Assembly (NCBI GenBank): GCA_017505635.1
Contig: JAFVOU010000046.1
Span: 1 to 64,000, forward strand
Length of the DNA: 64,000 bases
Origin: Oscillospiraceae bacterium
GTDB lineage: Bacteria; Bacillota; Clostridia; Oscillospirales; Ruminococcaceae
Direction of reading: 5' to 3'
Under the pieces are notes generated by a model. It saw only the letters and a program-made list of their open reading frames with translations, was not told where the DNA came from and searched no databases. The position numbers and the translations under genes were made by a program. This document shows, in pieces, positions 52,370-61,293 of the stretch; the first letter of the stretch is position 1; every line of letters starts with the position of its first letter.

Positions 52370-52849
52370 TTATTTAACCATTTTTCTGATAAGTTCGTCC
52401 TTGATTTCGTGTGGGACAAACTGTTCGATATCGCCGCCGAATTCTGCAATCTGACGCACGATTGTGGAAGATAAGTACATATATTCCTGATTTGTAACCA
52501 TAAACAGGGTTTCAAGTTCGGAATTGAGTTTTTTGTTGGTAAGTGCCTGCTGGAACTCATATTCAAAGTCTGTTACAGCACGCAGTCCTTTTACAAGGGT
52601 GTGTGCATCCTTCTGTCTTGCATAGTCAGCAATAAGGCCTTCAAAGCTTTCTGCCTCTACATTGTCCAGATGTGCTGTACATTTTTTAATCATGTCAACA
52701 CGTTCTTCTGTTGTGAATGTAGGTGTTTTTGACGGATTTACCATTACAACTGCATAAACCTTGTCAAAAAGCTTGCTTGTTCTTTCGATGATATCAACGT
52801 GGCCTTTTGTGATAGGGTCAAAGCTGCCCGGACAGATTGCTATTTTCAT
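52370..52849 (-). CDS. coaD: Phosphopantetheine adenylyltransferase
   Basis: A 159-residue nucleotidyltransferase with the GSFDPITKGHVDII motif (residues 8-21, catalytic His) and the SSTIVR motif near 127. It adenylates 4'-phosphopantetheine, the penultimate step to CoA; coaX at 13175 is the first. It overlaps rsmD by four bases, the common rsmD-coaD arrangement. Confidence 0.96.
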   Translation of the reverse strand: MKIAICPGSFDPITKGHVDIIERTSKLFDKVYAVVMVNPSKTPTFTTEERVDMIKKCTAHLDNVEAESFEGLIADYARQKDAHTLVKGLRAVTDFEYEFQQALTNKKLNSELETLFMVTNQEYMYLSSTIVRQIAEFGGDIEQFVPHEIKDELIRKMVK

Positions 52850-53388
52850 TCCTGAGACTCCTTCTGAAATTTGCTAACCAGAACTTTGCCGTACTTATAC
52901 TGTTTTTTAAGCTTTAAACCTTCAATTTCAGCAGGTTTCCAGCCAAGTTCACTCTCTGCAAATATTATACCATCTTCCGACAGTATTTCGCAAACTTTTG
53001 GCAATATTTCATCTAAAATTCCCATATTGTACGGCGGATCAAGAAAAATAATGTCAAAAATGTCCTTTGTGGTGCGCAGAAAATCCTGGGAATTCATATT
53101 AACCACACGGCATTTGTCAAAAAGACCGCAGTTTTTAAGGTTTTTTGTGGTCACTTCGATTGCCTTTGGTGCATTGTCAACAAATACACCAAAATTTGCA
53201 CCGCGGCTTAAAGCCTCGATGCCCATCTGACCTGTGCCGCTGAACAGGTCCAGCACTTTTGCCCCCGGAATGATAAACTGAATTGAGGAAAAAATGCCCT
53301 CTTTTACACGGTCGATTGTAGGGCGTGTATCAAGACCTTCTACAGATAAAAGTGGCTTGTTGCGTGCAGAACCGCTTATTACTCTCAT
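52846..53388 (-). CDS. rsmD: 16S rRNA guanine-966 N2-methyltransferase
   Basis: A 180-residue SAM-dependent methyltransferase. N-terminal MRVISGSARNKPL, SAM-binding LDLFSGTGQMGIEALSRGA near 46 and the catalytic LDPPYN near 117 identify RsmD. It methylates G966 of 16S rRNA. It lies 12 bp after uvrC and is coupled to coaD. Confidence 0.94.
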   Translation of the reverse strand: MRVISGSARNKPLLSVEGLDTRPTIDRVKEGIFSSIQFIIPGAKVLDLFSGTGQMGIEALSRGANFGVFVDNAPKAIEVTTKNLKNCGLFDKCRVVNMNSQDFLRTTKDIFDIIFLDPPYNMGILDEILPKVCEILSEDGIIFAESELGWKPAEIEGLKLKKQYKYGKVLVSKFQKESQE

Positions 53389-53400
53389 ATATATTATCCT

Positions 53401-55209
53401 CTAACTGTGAAAAAATTCGTAAATGTTGTTTGCATCTTTTTCGCTTATTCCCTCTGCTTCCATAAGCTGGTCAGGTGTAAGCGTTTTTATATTTGCAAGG
53501 GTTTTAAAGGCTTTCATCAGATTTGCCGCCTTTTTCTCCCCTATGCCGTTTATTTTTGTAAGTGTGACCGCATAGGACTTTGTTTTCTGGTTTTTGCGCA
53601 TAAATTCAATGGAAAAACGGTGAACCTCGTCCTGTATTTCGGTGATAAATTTAAATATTCCCTTGTGCATTGCAATTGCAATTTCCCCTTCTGGGCCCAC
53701 AAGTGCACGGGTTCGGTGTTTTGAGTCCTTTACCATACCAAAAACCGGCACATTTTCAAAACTTGTACCCCGTACAACCTCCATAACGGAGGACAGATGC
53801 CCTTTGCCGCCGTCCAGCAGTATAAGGTCCGGCTTTGCGCCAAACTGGCCTTTTTCGCCAATATCATAGCGCTTTATGCGGCGGGTGATAACCTCCTGCA
53901 TTGATGCATAGTCATCTGTACCGACAACAGAGTTTATGCGGAATTTTCGGTACCCTGCTTTATATGGCTTGCCGTCACTGAACACCACCATACCAGCCAC
54001 ACTGCTGCCGTCACCCCAGTTGGAGATATCATAGCTTTCGATAACCCGTGGCGGATTTTCCATACCAAGCAGTGCGCCCAGTTCGTCAATAAACCGTTCG
54101 GATTTATTAAGTCTGCCGCTTTCACGGGCAAGGCGTTCCACCGCATTGGTGTATGCCATTTTGATTATTTTTGTATTGTCGCCCTTTTGCGGGACAGCAA
54201 TGCTGATTTTCTGTGTTGTCTGCCTTTGAATATATTCCACAATTGCCTCATCAGCAGGCATCTCATCAAGGAATATATTTTTAGGCGGCATTTCGCGGGA
54301 ATAAAACTGCAGCAGAAAGCTGTTCCGTACTTCGTTTGCATCGGTTTCGCCAAAGAAAACGTGTTCTTTTTTATCCACAAGTCTGCCGCCGCGGTAGCGA
54401 AGAACACTTACCACACTGTTGCTGCCGCCACAGGCAACAGCGATAAAGTCGTGGTTCTGCAAAGCCTTGTCCACAACATTCTGTCCCTGGGCAAGCTTGT
54501 TAATTGCAATAATCTGGTCGCGCAGTACCGCAGCCTTTTCAAAGTCCAGATTTTCGCTGGCTTCTTCCATACTTTTTGTAAGGCTGTCAATTATTTTATC
54601 GGTATCCTGACTGATAAATTTTGTGGCGTTGGCAATTATTTCGTTGTAATCTGCCTTGCTTATTCTGCCCGTACACAGCCCCATACATTTTTTGATGTGA
54701 TAGTTGAGGCAGGGACGTTCCTTGCCAAAATCACGTGGAAACTGCCTTGTACAGGTTGGCAGCTTAAATATCTGCTGTGTGGTTGCAACCATCTCTCTGA
54801 CAGCAAAGCTGGACATATACGGCCCTAAAAATTTGCCGCTTTCATCCTGCTGAAATTCAGCGGTGATTCTTGGATAATCTTCCTTTGAAATTTTGATAAA
54901 GTTGTATCCTTTGTCATCTTTGAGAAGAATGTTGTATTTAGGAGAGTGCTGTTTTATAAGACTGCATTCCAAAGTGAGCGCCTCAAACTCGCTGTTTGTG
55001 ACAATAACATCAAAGGTGAAGGCATTCTCCACCATTTTTGTCACCTTCGCATCGTGTACGGCACCCGGTTTAAAATATTGACTTACACGGTTTGTCAGCC
55101 TTTTTGCCTTGCCGATATATATAATCTCATCATCCTTGTTGCGTATGATATATACACCCGGCAGCTTTGGCAGACTTTTCGCCTTGCGGAAAAGTTCCTG
55201 TTTTGTCAT
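53401..55209 (-). CDS. uvrC: Excinuclease ABC subunit C
   Basis: A 602-residue nucleotide-excision-repair nuclease. GIY-YIG domain (15-95, GVYIIRNKDDEIIYIGKA), UVR motif for UvrB (about 205-240), RNase H-like endonuclease domain (about 385-535) and C-terminal tandem helix-hairpin-helix (about 548-602). It makes the two incisions around lesions. It heads the uvrC-rsmD-coaD-coiled-coil run. Confidence 0.96.
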   Translation of the reverse strand: MTKQELFRKAKSLPKLPGVYIIRNKDDEIIYIGKAKRLTNRVSQYFKPGAVHDAKVTKMVENAFTFDVIVTNSEFEALTLECSLIKQHSPKYNILLKDDKGYNFIKISKEDYPRITAEFQQDESGKFLGPYMSSFAVREMVATTQQIFKLPTCTRQFPRDFGKERPCLNYHIKKCMGLCTGRISKADYNEIIANATKFISQDTDKIIDSLTKSMEEASENLDFEKAAVLRDQIIAINKLAQGQNVVDKALQNHDFIAVACGGSNSVVSVLRYRGGRLVDKKEHVFFGETDANEVRNSFLLQFYSREMPPKNIFLDEMPADEAIVEYIQRQTTQKISIAVPQKGDNTKIIKMAYTNAVERLARESGRLNKSERFIDELGALLGMENPPRVIESYDISNWGDGSSVAGMVVFSDGKPYKAGYRKFRINSVVGTDDYASMQEVITRRIKRYDIGEKGQFGAKPDLILLDGGKGHLSSVMEVVRGTSFENVPVFGMVKDSKHRTRALVGPEGEIAIAMHKGIFKFITEIQDEVHRFSIEFMRKNQKTKSYAVTLTKINGIGEKKAANLMKAFKTLANIKTLTPDQLMEAEGISEKDANNIYEFFHS

Positions 55210-55228
55210 ATCTCTCCTGAATTAAAAA

Positions 55229-55257
55229 AACACCGCCCTTATCAAAAAAGGCGGTGT
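55229..55257 (-). terminator. Terminator of ptsH
   Basis: ACACCGCC and GGCGGTGT form an 8-bp stem; on the minus strand seven T follow. It separates ptsH from uvrC. Confidence 0.85.
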
Positions 55258-55269
55258 GTGTGTCAAAAA

Positions 55270-55533
55270 TTAGTCAGCAAAACCGGAATTTACAAGTTTT
55301 ACCAATGCTTCAACTGCAGCTTCTTCATCCTGACCGTCAGCAATAACACGGATTGTTGTGCCGCCTACGATACCAAGGGACAAAACGCCAAGAAGGGATT
55401 TTGCGTTAACTCTTCTTTCTTCTTTTTCTACCCAGATAGAAGATTTGAATTCGTTAGCTTTCTGAATAAAGAATGTTGCAGGACGAGCATGCAAACCAAC
55501 CTGATTTTCTACTGTTACGTCTTTATAGAACAT
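55270..55533 (-). CDS. ptsH: Phosphocarrier protein HPr
   Basis: An 87-residue HPr with the phosphorylation site His15 in GLHARPA and the regulatory Ser46 in KSLLGVLSLGI. It passes phosphate from enzyme I to PTS sugar permeases; Ser46 phosphorylation by HPr kinase gives the CcpA corepressor. Having His15 it is HPr rather than Crh. It stands alone, without ptsI beside it. Confidence 0.93.
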   Translation of the reverse strand: MFYKDVTVENQVGLHARPATFFIQKANEFKSSIWVEKEERRVNAKSLLGVLSLGIVGGTTIRVIADGQDEEAAVEALVKLVNSGFAD

Positions 55534-55587
55534 TGTAATATCTCCTCATAAAATAGTGCTTTTTTAAGCTATAACTGATATGTGTAT

Positions 55588-55616
55588 ATAATATAATAAT
55601 TAGTATAATTAGTCAA
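55588..55616 (-). promoter_or_regulatory. Promoter of ptsH
   Basis: TTGACT (55616-55611), 17 bp, TATTAT (55593-55588) on the minus strand. Confidence 0.75.
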
Positions 55617-55724
55617 CAAAATTACATCAAAATTTATGTTATTCACATAGTTTTAATCAAGGTTTTAACAAATATTTGTGCAAGTTGACTATGAGTTTTC
55701 AACATAGTTGTTAACAATACATAA

Positions 55725-56450
55725 CTACTTTTTCTTTGCCTTTTTCTGTGGCAAAGGGTTGTGTTCAATATATTTTTCATATAAATCCGGACGTTTCACC
55801 TTTGTGCGCTGCAGACTGTCATTAAAACGGTATTCCTTTATGTTTTTTTCATGTCCGCTAAGCAGCACATCCGGCACTTTTCTGCCCTTCCATTCATACG
55901 GGCGGGTATACTGTGCGTGTTCCAGCAACCCGTTGTAATGGCTTTCTTCCATAAACCCTTCACTGCTTTTAAGCACTCCCTCGCACATACGGCACACTGC
56001 ATCGGTAATAACCAGTGCAGGCAGTTCGCCGCCTGTAAGCACAAAGTCACCTATAGAAACTTCCATGTCGGCAATTTCTTCAATCACACGTTCATCAATG
56101 CCTTCGTAGTGGCCGCACACGATGGTGATGTTTTCCTTTTTGCTCAGCTCTATGGCAAGCTGCTGGTCAAAAACCCTGCCTGCCGCTGTGGTGAATATAA
56201 CAAAAGGTTTTGATGAACATTCTGCCTCGATAGCCTTGCAGCAGTCGTAAACAGGCTGTGTCTGCATAACCATACCATGACCGCCGCCATAAGGAGTATC
56301 GTCCACATTTCTGTGTTTATTCTCGGTATAATCCCTGATATTGAAAACCTGCACATCAATTTTGCCTGCCGCCTTTGCACGGCCTATGATGCTGGTATTT
56401 ACCACAGTTTCGCACATTTCGGGAAAAAGAGTAGCAATATTAATCCTCAC
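55725..56450 (-). CDS. trmD: tRNA (guanine37-N1)-methyltransferase
   Basis: A 241-residue SPOUT methyltransferase. The motif PYGGGHGMVMQ near 56 and the knot segments VCGHYEGIDERV and SIGDFVLTGGELPA are intact. It methylates G37 of tRNAs and prevents +1 frameshifts. GTG 56450 is the likely start, nine bases after GAGGG and overlapping the end of rimM; the frame is open to an ATG at 56465. rplS, the usual next gene, is not found downstream. Confidence 0.94.
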   Translation of the reverse strand: MRINIATLFPEMCETVVNTSIIGRAKAAGKIDVQVFNIRDYTENKHRNVDDTPYGGGHGMVMQTQPVYDCCKAIEAECSSKPFVIFTTAAGRVFDQQLAIELSKKENITIVCGHYEGIDERVIEEIADMEVSIGDFVLTGGELPALVITDAVCRMCEGVLKSSEGFMEESHYNGLLEHAQYTRPYEWKGRKVPDVLLSGHEKNIKEYRFNDSLQRTKVKRPDLYEKYIEHNPLPQKKAKKK

Positions 56451-56955
56451 TGAACATACCCTCAATCACTTTTATTCTGATTTCTTTCTTGTCGATATCC
56501 GTATTTACAAGAAATTCGTCAACTGCAGGAAACATATATTCCTTGCCGTCTTCCCCTTCAATTGTATAGACATCGCTTGCACCAAAATTGTCAACCGCTT
56601 TTACAACACCCACTGCTTTGTCTGTTGCATCGTCAACAACAGTGCAGCCTATAAGGTCTTCGATAAAATATGTGCCTTCTTCCAGCTCGATTTCATCTCT
56701 GTCAAGGTTGATAACCTTTCCTATAAGTTCTCTCGCCTGTTCAACTGTGTCGATGCCCTCGAATTTGATAAGCACCATATTTTTGTGACAGCGCACTTCC
56801 TCGGCATCAAAAGCCTTGTAGTGCATTTTGTTTACCTTTATATAAAAGCGGTCAAATTCTTCCAGAAATTCAGGATAATCAGCCCAAGGATAAACCTTAA
56901 CCTCACCTTTAATGCCGTGAACGGAAACAATTTCGCCTGTTTCGATATAGTTCAT
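56440..56955 (-). CDS. rimM: 16S rRNA processing protein RimM
   Basis: A 171-residue protein with the N-terminal beta-barrel (starting MNYIETGEIVSVHGIKGEVKVYP, typical RimM) and a C-terminal PRC barrel (about 95-165). It helps mature the 30S head with S19. It overlaps trmD. In most Firmicutes it follows khpA; here 4.3 kb of foreign-to-the-operon genes intervene. Confidence 0.94.
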   Translation of the reverse strand: MNYIETGEIVSVHGIKGEVKVYPWADYPEFLEEFDRFYIKVNKMHYKAFDAEEVRCHKNMVLIKFEGIDTVEQARELIGKVINLDRDEIELEEGTYFIEDLIGCTVVDDATDKAVGVVKAVDNFGASDVYTIEGEDGKEYMFPAVDEFLVNTDIDKKEIRIKVIEGMFSED

Positions 56956-57001
56956 AATATTTTACCCCGTTAAATACAATATATTAACCATTAACTATAT
57001 C

Positions 57002-57031
57002 AGTATACCATTTACCACTGTATTTTTGCAA
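57002..57031 (-). promoter_or_regulatory. Promoter of rimM-trmD
   Basis: TTGCAA (57031-57026), 18 bp, TATACT (57007-57002) on the minus strand. This independent promoter is needed because the pair is cut off from the ffh operon. Confidence 0.55.
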
Positions 57032-57041
57032 TATTTTAAGC

Positions 57042-57069
57042 AACTTATTCATTATATACACATAGACTA
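57042..57069 (+). promoter_or_regulatory. Candidate sigma-K/E type promoter of the DUF11 gene
   Basis: AAC at 57042-57044, 16 bp, CATAGACTA at 57061-57069, fitting the sigma-K pattern (AC, then CATAnnnTA). No good sigma-A promoter is seen here. The match is short and could be chance. Confidence 0.3.
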
Positions 57070-57122
57070 TAGTATGAACCACCTTGAAACAAGGTGCAAA
57101 CTATCAAAGGAGATTTTGCGCA

Positions 57123-58085
57123 TTGGAAAGATTTTACCACGGAACAAACAACTGCGACAGATGTGAAGACAGAGGCTACAGCGACGATTATTACAACAGC
57201 TTTGACAATTACGGTGAAGATTTTGCAAACTACTATACATCTGCAAACAACAATGCAGGATATGGCAACAGCGGCGGTAATGTCAACGTCAACAACAATG
57301 GCAGCGGCGGCAACAGCAGATGCAGCATCACAAACACTGCGACAGCCCAGGGCTATATTGCAGGCACAGCAACCACAGACCACAGCATTGTTACAGGAGA
57401 AGACAGCATCACACTTGGCTGCATTATGGCTGACATAGAAAAAACCGCCGACCTTGAAACAGCTTCAGCCGGCGACCGCATAAAGTATACCATCACCTTC
57501 CGCAATATGTCGGACAGAGATATGTACAATGTAAAAATCACCGACCAGCTGCCGCGTTATCTTGATGTTATCGCAACAAGCATAACCCCATTTCCACAGC
57601 AGGGCGAAAACCTTGAAACAGGTGTAACCCTTGGACGTGTACCTGCAGGTGCAAGCAGAACCCTTGTTTTCTCCGCAACAGTGACAAACGATGTAAGTGA
57701 AGACATTGTAAACCGCGCATTCGCGGATTTCAATTTCCGTGACAGCGACGGACGTGAACAGTCTGCTTCCACACCTATTACCAGTGTGACCACAACTGTG
57801 GAAAACACAGGTATAACAGTGGAAAAAACCGCCAACAAAAACTATGTCACATCAAACGGTGAAGTGGTTGAATTTACCATAAAGGTTACAAACAACTCCT
57901 CCCGTGGTGTCAGCGACCTTGTTGTAACCGACAACCTGCCCGACAAACTTAGATATGTGGAAAACAGCACCTCCATTAACGGTGCAAACCCTATTAATGC
58001 TGACCCTGCTGACGGCATTTATATCGGAAACCTGAGAAGCGGCGCAGCTGTAACGGTAAAATTCAATGTAACAGTAAATATCTAA
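57123..58085 (+). CDS. DUF11 repeat protein without signal peptide
   Basis: About 320 residues. A short Cys- and Tyr/Asp/Asn-rich head (about 1-60), a Gly/Asn-rich linker, then two DUF11 beta-sandwich domains (about 100-215 and 220-320), each opening with VEKTA or IEKTA and holding DQLP/DNLP motifs. DUF11 domains are usually surface modules, yet no export signal is visible. With a possible mother-cell promoter this suggests a spore-surface protein, which is inference. The start is TTG 57123, nine bases after AGGAGA. Confidence 0.75.
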   Translation: MERFYHGTNNCDRCEDRGYSDDYYNSFDNYGEDFANYYTSANNNAGYGNSGGNVNVNNNGSGGNSRCSITNTATAQGYIAGTATTDHSIVTGEDSITLGCIMADIEKTADLETASAGDRIKYTITFRNMSDRDMYNVKITDQLPRYLDVIATSITPFPQQGENLETGVTLGRVPAGASRTLVFSATVTNDVSEDIVNRAFADFNFRDSDGREQSASTPITSVTTTVENTGITVEKTANKNYVTSNGEVVEFTIKVTNNSSRGVSDLVVTDNLPDKLRYVENSTSINGANPINADPADGIYIGNLRSGAAVTVKFNVTVNI

Positions 58086-58100
58086 AATAAAGGGGTTTTT

Positions 58101-58445
58101 ATGAAAACGATTGTCAATACTGCCTGCGCATATTTCAGCATAAACGGCACAAACAGATACTCTCTGAGCAATAATTCCATACTGCATATTCTGGTTTGCC
58201 ACCGTTTTGTGCAGGGTGAAGTTGTCTGTGCTCCGGCCTGCCGCAGCTGGCAGATTGATATTGTGCAGAAAAACAGCGGCCATATTGTTTTTTCTCTGGG
58301 CGGCTGCAAAAACAAAGGTTTCAGCTTTGAACCAGACACATCGTTTGAGTATAAACTGATTTTTACCGCAGACAAAAACAGCACCCTGCGGCTGTACAAC
58401 ACACCAGGATGTGTAACTGATATTATACAGAATCTGACAGTTTAG
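58101..58445 (+). CDS. Hypothetical protein, partner of the DUF11 gene
   Basis: A 114-residue protein I do not recognise. It has alternating polar/hydrophobic strands and four Cys, with no signal peptide or membrane helix. AAAGGGG lies eight bases before the ATG, 15 bp after the DUF11 stop, and a terminator follows, so the two genes form a small operon. Confidence 0.6.
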   Translation: MKTIVNTACAYFSINGTNRYSLSNNSILHILVCHRFVQGEVVCAPACRSWQIDIVQKNSGHIVFSLGGCKNKGFSFEPDTSFEYKLIFTADKNSTLRLYNTPGCVTDIIQNLTV

Positions 58446-58468
58446 AATATTGCCAGGTAAAAACACAA

Positions 58469-58503
58469 AAACGGTTTGAGCCGATAGCTCAAACCGTTTT
58501 TTA
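58469..58503. terminator. Bidirectional terminator
   Basis: AAACGGTTTGAGC with GCTCAAACCGTTT, a 13-bp stem with T-run right and A-run left, between the convergent orphan gene and the BspA-like gene. Confidence 0.85.
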
Positions 58504-58528
58504 CTGTAATAACGATATTATGAATATA

Positions 58529-61102
58529 TTATTCAGTCACCGACAATACTGCTGCATTTGTTGCAATGCTGCTTCCGTATCTGTCCGTTACAACGCAGCG
58601 GTAAAGACGTCCGTCCTTGGATTCTGTTGCCGCAACAGAAAGTGTTTTTGTCCTATAGCCGCTTCCTGCAACGGTGTTGTTTCTCCAGCTTTCGCCGCCG
58701 TTGCTGCTGAACTGCCACTGATATTTAAGTCCGTCACCTGCAGCACCTACAGTAAATTTTACTGTGCTGCCTGCAGCAGCTGTAATATTCTTTGGCTGTG
58801 CCGTAATTTTAAGCGATACCTTTACTGTAAGCCTTGCCGCATCAGTATAAATCTTATCGCCGTATTCGTCAATTACAGCACAACGGTAAAGACGTCCGTC
58901 CTTGGATGCTGTTGCTGCAACAGAAAGTGTTTTTGTCTTATAGCCGCTTCCTGCAACGGTGTTGTTAATCCAGCTTTTACCGCCGTTGCTGCTGAACTGC
59001 CACTGATATTTAAGTCCGTCACCTGCAGCACCTACAGTAAATTTTACTGTGCTGCCTGCAGCAGCTGCAATATTCTTTGGCTGTGCTGTAATTTCAAGCA
59101 TTTTTCTTACATTCATCAAAGCTGCATCAGTATAAGCTTTATTTCCGTATTTATCTGTTAAAACACACCGGTAAAGGCGTCCGTCCTTGGATTCTGTTGC
59201 CGCAACAGAAAGTGTTTTTGTCCTATAACCGCTTCCTGTTACTGTGTTGTTAATCCAGCTTTTACCGCCATTGCTGCTGAACTGCCACTGATATTTAAGT
59301 CCGTCACCTGCAGCACCTACAGTAAATTTTATTGTATTGCCTTCATAAGTTACAACGTTCTTTGGCTGTGATGTGACTTTAAGCGGTGTTTTAATTATAA
59401 GTTTTGCCGTATCGGATATAATTGTGTTGTCATATATATCTGTTACAACGCATCGATAACTTCTTCCCGATTTTGATGCATCAGTTTCAACCGACAATGT
59501 ATCTGTTCTGTATCCGCTTCCTGTTACTGTGTTGTTTTTCCAGTTTTTTCCATCTGTGCTGAACTGCCACTGATATTTAAGTCCGTCACCTGCAACTTTT
59601 ACTGCAAAAGTCACATTATCTCCTGCTGCAGCTGTAATATCTGCGGGCTGGCCTGTAAATGCAACAGGTACACTTTCAATCAGTTTTATCTGATATCCCA
59701 GACTGCTTTTGTCAAAATTTTTCCATTTTGCATTGTTGGAAGGATAGTAAAAAATATCACCACAGGCATAGAATACACCTTCTCCCAATACAGGCGGGTC
59801 ACCGAGAAATGCTGTTTCTGTCAGACCGTAGCACCATCCGAATGCTCGGTCACCTATCTGTTCAACAGTTGACGGCAGAACAAGCTGTGTGATTTTGCTA
59901 CAGTGTGAGAATGCATCGGCGCGTATATGTGTTGTTCCCTCAGGAATAACAAGTTTTGTAATTTTCTCGCCGTTAAGCCATAAAGTTTTCTCTCCCGCAC
60001 CCCACATAACAGTTGAATTTTTGGCTGTCATATCTATATCAAGCCAGGCTTTCAGGTCTTCTATATACACATTTTTTACCGAATCACACGCATAGAAAGC
60101 TTCTTCCTCTACTTTTTCAAGTGAGGTAGGAACGGTAATATCCTCTATTGACGGACATATATAAAATGCTCTGTCCCCGATTGTTTTAACACCTTCGGGA
60201 ATTACAAGAGATTTGATTTTTATGCACCATGCAAATATATCGGCTGGAATTTCTGTAAAGCCTTGCGGAATAACAAGTTCGGTAACCTCACTGCCGTTCA
60301 GCTTCAACGTTTTGCCTGTTTCGCTTGCAAGCAGCGGGTTGGCGGTTGTATTGCCAAATTCGGTTTTCATCCACGTGCTGATATCTGCCAGTTCAACCGT
60401 GTCAATCGGACATTCTGAAAACGCCGCCGAATCTATATAGGTGAGTGTGGAAGGCAAAGATACCGACTGCAGATTGTAACATTCTGCAAATGCGAACATA
60501 CCGATTGATTCTACACCTTCACCTATTGTTACCGAAGTAATGTCAGGGCAGTAACGGAAGGACCACGCTGCGATATACTCTGTACCGTCAGGGATAACAG
60601 CTTCTGTAACAAGTTCTCCGTTAAGATACAGCTGTTTTGAAGGCGGTGCTTCTTCCACCGGGTCGGAAGCATCCCAAACAAAACCAAGCTGTGCCCACAT
60701 CTTCATATCTGTAATATTGGCACGGCACAGATTGCCGGACATAGTAAATGCCAGTCCCTGAGCTTCTTTAAGTGTTGACGGCAGTGTAACCTGGGTAAGA
60801 TTAGGACAGGCTGCAAAAGCATAACGGCCTATTGATGTAATACCTTCACCAATAACCACTGCCTTGATATCTTCGCGGTATTTACTCCATGGAACATCTT
60901 CCAAGTCGCCATAGCCCGGTATGATACCATTGCCGGTTATTGTAATTGTTCCCTGAATATCCAATGACCATTCAATGCCATCTGCAAATACACCACCGGT
61001 GGCAGTGCCCGCAGACGAAGGCATTGATGCAGAAACCTGCACTGTCGCAGATGATACTGCAAAACACAAAACAGCTGCCAGCATAAGCATAAATCTTTTC
61101 AT
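58529..61102 (-). CDS. Secreted BspA-like leucine-rich/Ig-repeat surface protein
   Basis: An 857-residue exported protein. Signal peptide (1-25), about 450 residues of BspA-type leucine-rich repeats (LPSTLxxI and TSVTIGEGVxxIG patterns), then four Ig-like units of about 95 residues to the C terminus. Each Ig unit has LKYQWQFS, the Trp/Cys pair and a RxYRC motif. No LPXTG, SLH or choline-binding anchor is seen, so it is secreted or held by an unknown means. BspA proteins bind host matrix or other cells. The start is ATG 61102 after AAAGGAGG; the frame is open further upstream without meaning. Confidence 0.88.
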   Translation of the reverse strand: MKRFMLMLAAVLCFAVSSATVQVSASMPSSAGTATGGVFADGIEWSLDIQGTITITGNGIIPGYGDLEDVPWSKYREDIKAVVIGEGITSIGRYAFAACPNLTQVTLPSTLKEAQGLAFTMSGNLCRANITDMKMWAQLGFVWDASDPVEEAPPSKQLYLNGELVTEAVIPDGTEYIAAWSFRYCPDITSVTIGEGVESIGMFAFAECYNLQSVSLPSTLTYIDSAAFSECPIDTVELADISTWMKTEFGNTTANPLLASETGKTLKLNGSEVTELVIPQGFTEIPADIFAWCIKIKSLVIPEGVKTIGDRAFYICPSIEDITVPTSLEKVEEEAFYACDSVKNVYIEDLKAWLDIDMTAKNSTVMWGAGEKTLWLNGEKITKLVIPEGTTHIRADAFSHCSKITQLVLPSTVEQIGDRAFGWCYGLTETAFLGDPPVLGEGVFYACGDIFYYPSNNAKWKNFDKSSLGYQIKLIESVPVAFTGQPADITAAAGDNVTFAVKVAGDGLKYQWQFSTDGKNWKNNTVTGSGYRTDTLSVETDASKSGRSYRCVVTDIYDNTIISDTAKLIIKTPLKVTSQPKNVVTYEGNTIKFTVGAAGDGLKYQWQFSSNGGKSWINNTVTGSGYRTKTLSVAATESKDGRLYRCVLTDKYGNKAYTDAALMNVRKMLEITAQPKNIAAAAGSTVKFTVGAAGDGLKYQWQFSSNGGKSWINNTVAGSGYKTKTLSVAATASKDGRLYRCAVIDEYGDKIYTDAARLTVKVSLKITAQPKNITAAAGSTVKFTVGAAGDGLKYQWQFSSNGGESWRNNTVAGSGYRTKTLSVAATESKDGRLYRCVVTDRYGSSIATNAAVLSVTE
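58535..59390 (-). repeat. Tandem 285-bp Ig-unit repeats inside the BspA-like gene
   Basis: Three of the four Ig units share long stretches of near-identical DNA (for instance the segments around 58680-58760, 58970-59050 and 59260-59330). The unit is 95 codons. The fourth, innermost unit (59400-59660) is more diverged. This pattern indicates recent unit duplication and possible copy-number variation. Confidence 0.75.
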
Positions 61103-61136
61103 ATCACAACCTCCTTTTACACCTGTTTTCAATTTA

Positions 61137-61165
61137 ATCTTATCACGGTAAAAAACAACTTGCAA
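61137..61165 (-). promoter_or_regulatory. Promoter of the BspA-like gene
   Basis: TTGCAA (61165-61160), 17 bp, TAAGAT (61142-61137) on the minus strand. Confidence 0.6.
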
Positions 61166-61215
61166 TAAAAATATACCGTTAAAGCTTTTTGTCACCGGCG
61201 CTCTGCCGCATATAA

Positions 61216-61257
61216 AAAACCGGACTGTGATAAAACCACAGTCCGGTTTGATTTTTT
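61216..61257. terminator. Terminator of ylxM-ffh-rpsP-khpA
   Basis: AAACCGGACTGTG with CACAGTCCGGTTT, a 13-bp stem, T-runs on both strands. It ends the ffh operon 37 bp after khpA and isolates it from the BspA-like gene. Confidence 0.85.
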
Positions 61258-61293
61258 CCAACTCTTACAGCCTCAGCTGCAAAGTTTATATTT

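Noticed and set aside
58535..59660. CRISPR-like array
   Set aside because: The repeats are 285 bp, in frame and encode Ig-like domains; no short repeat-spacer pattern or cas gene exists in the window.
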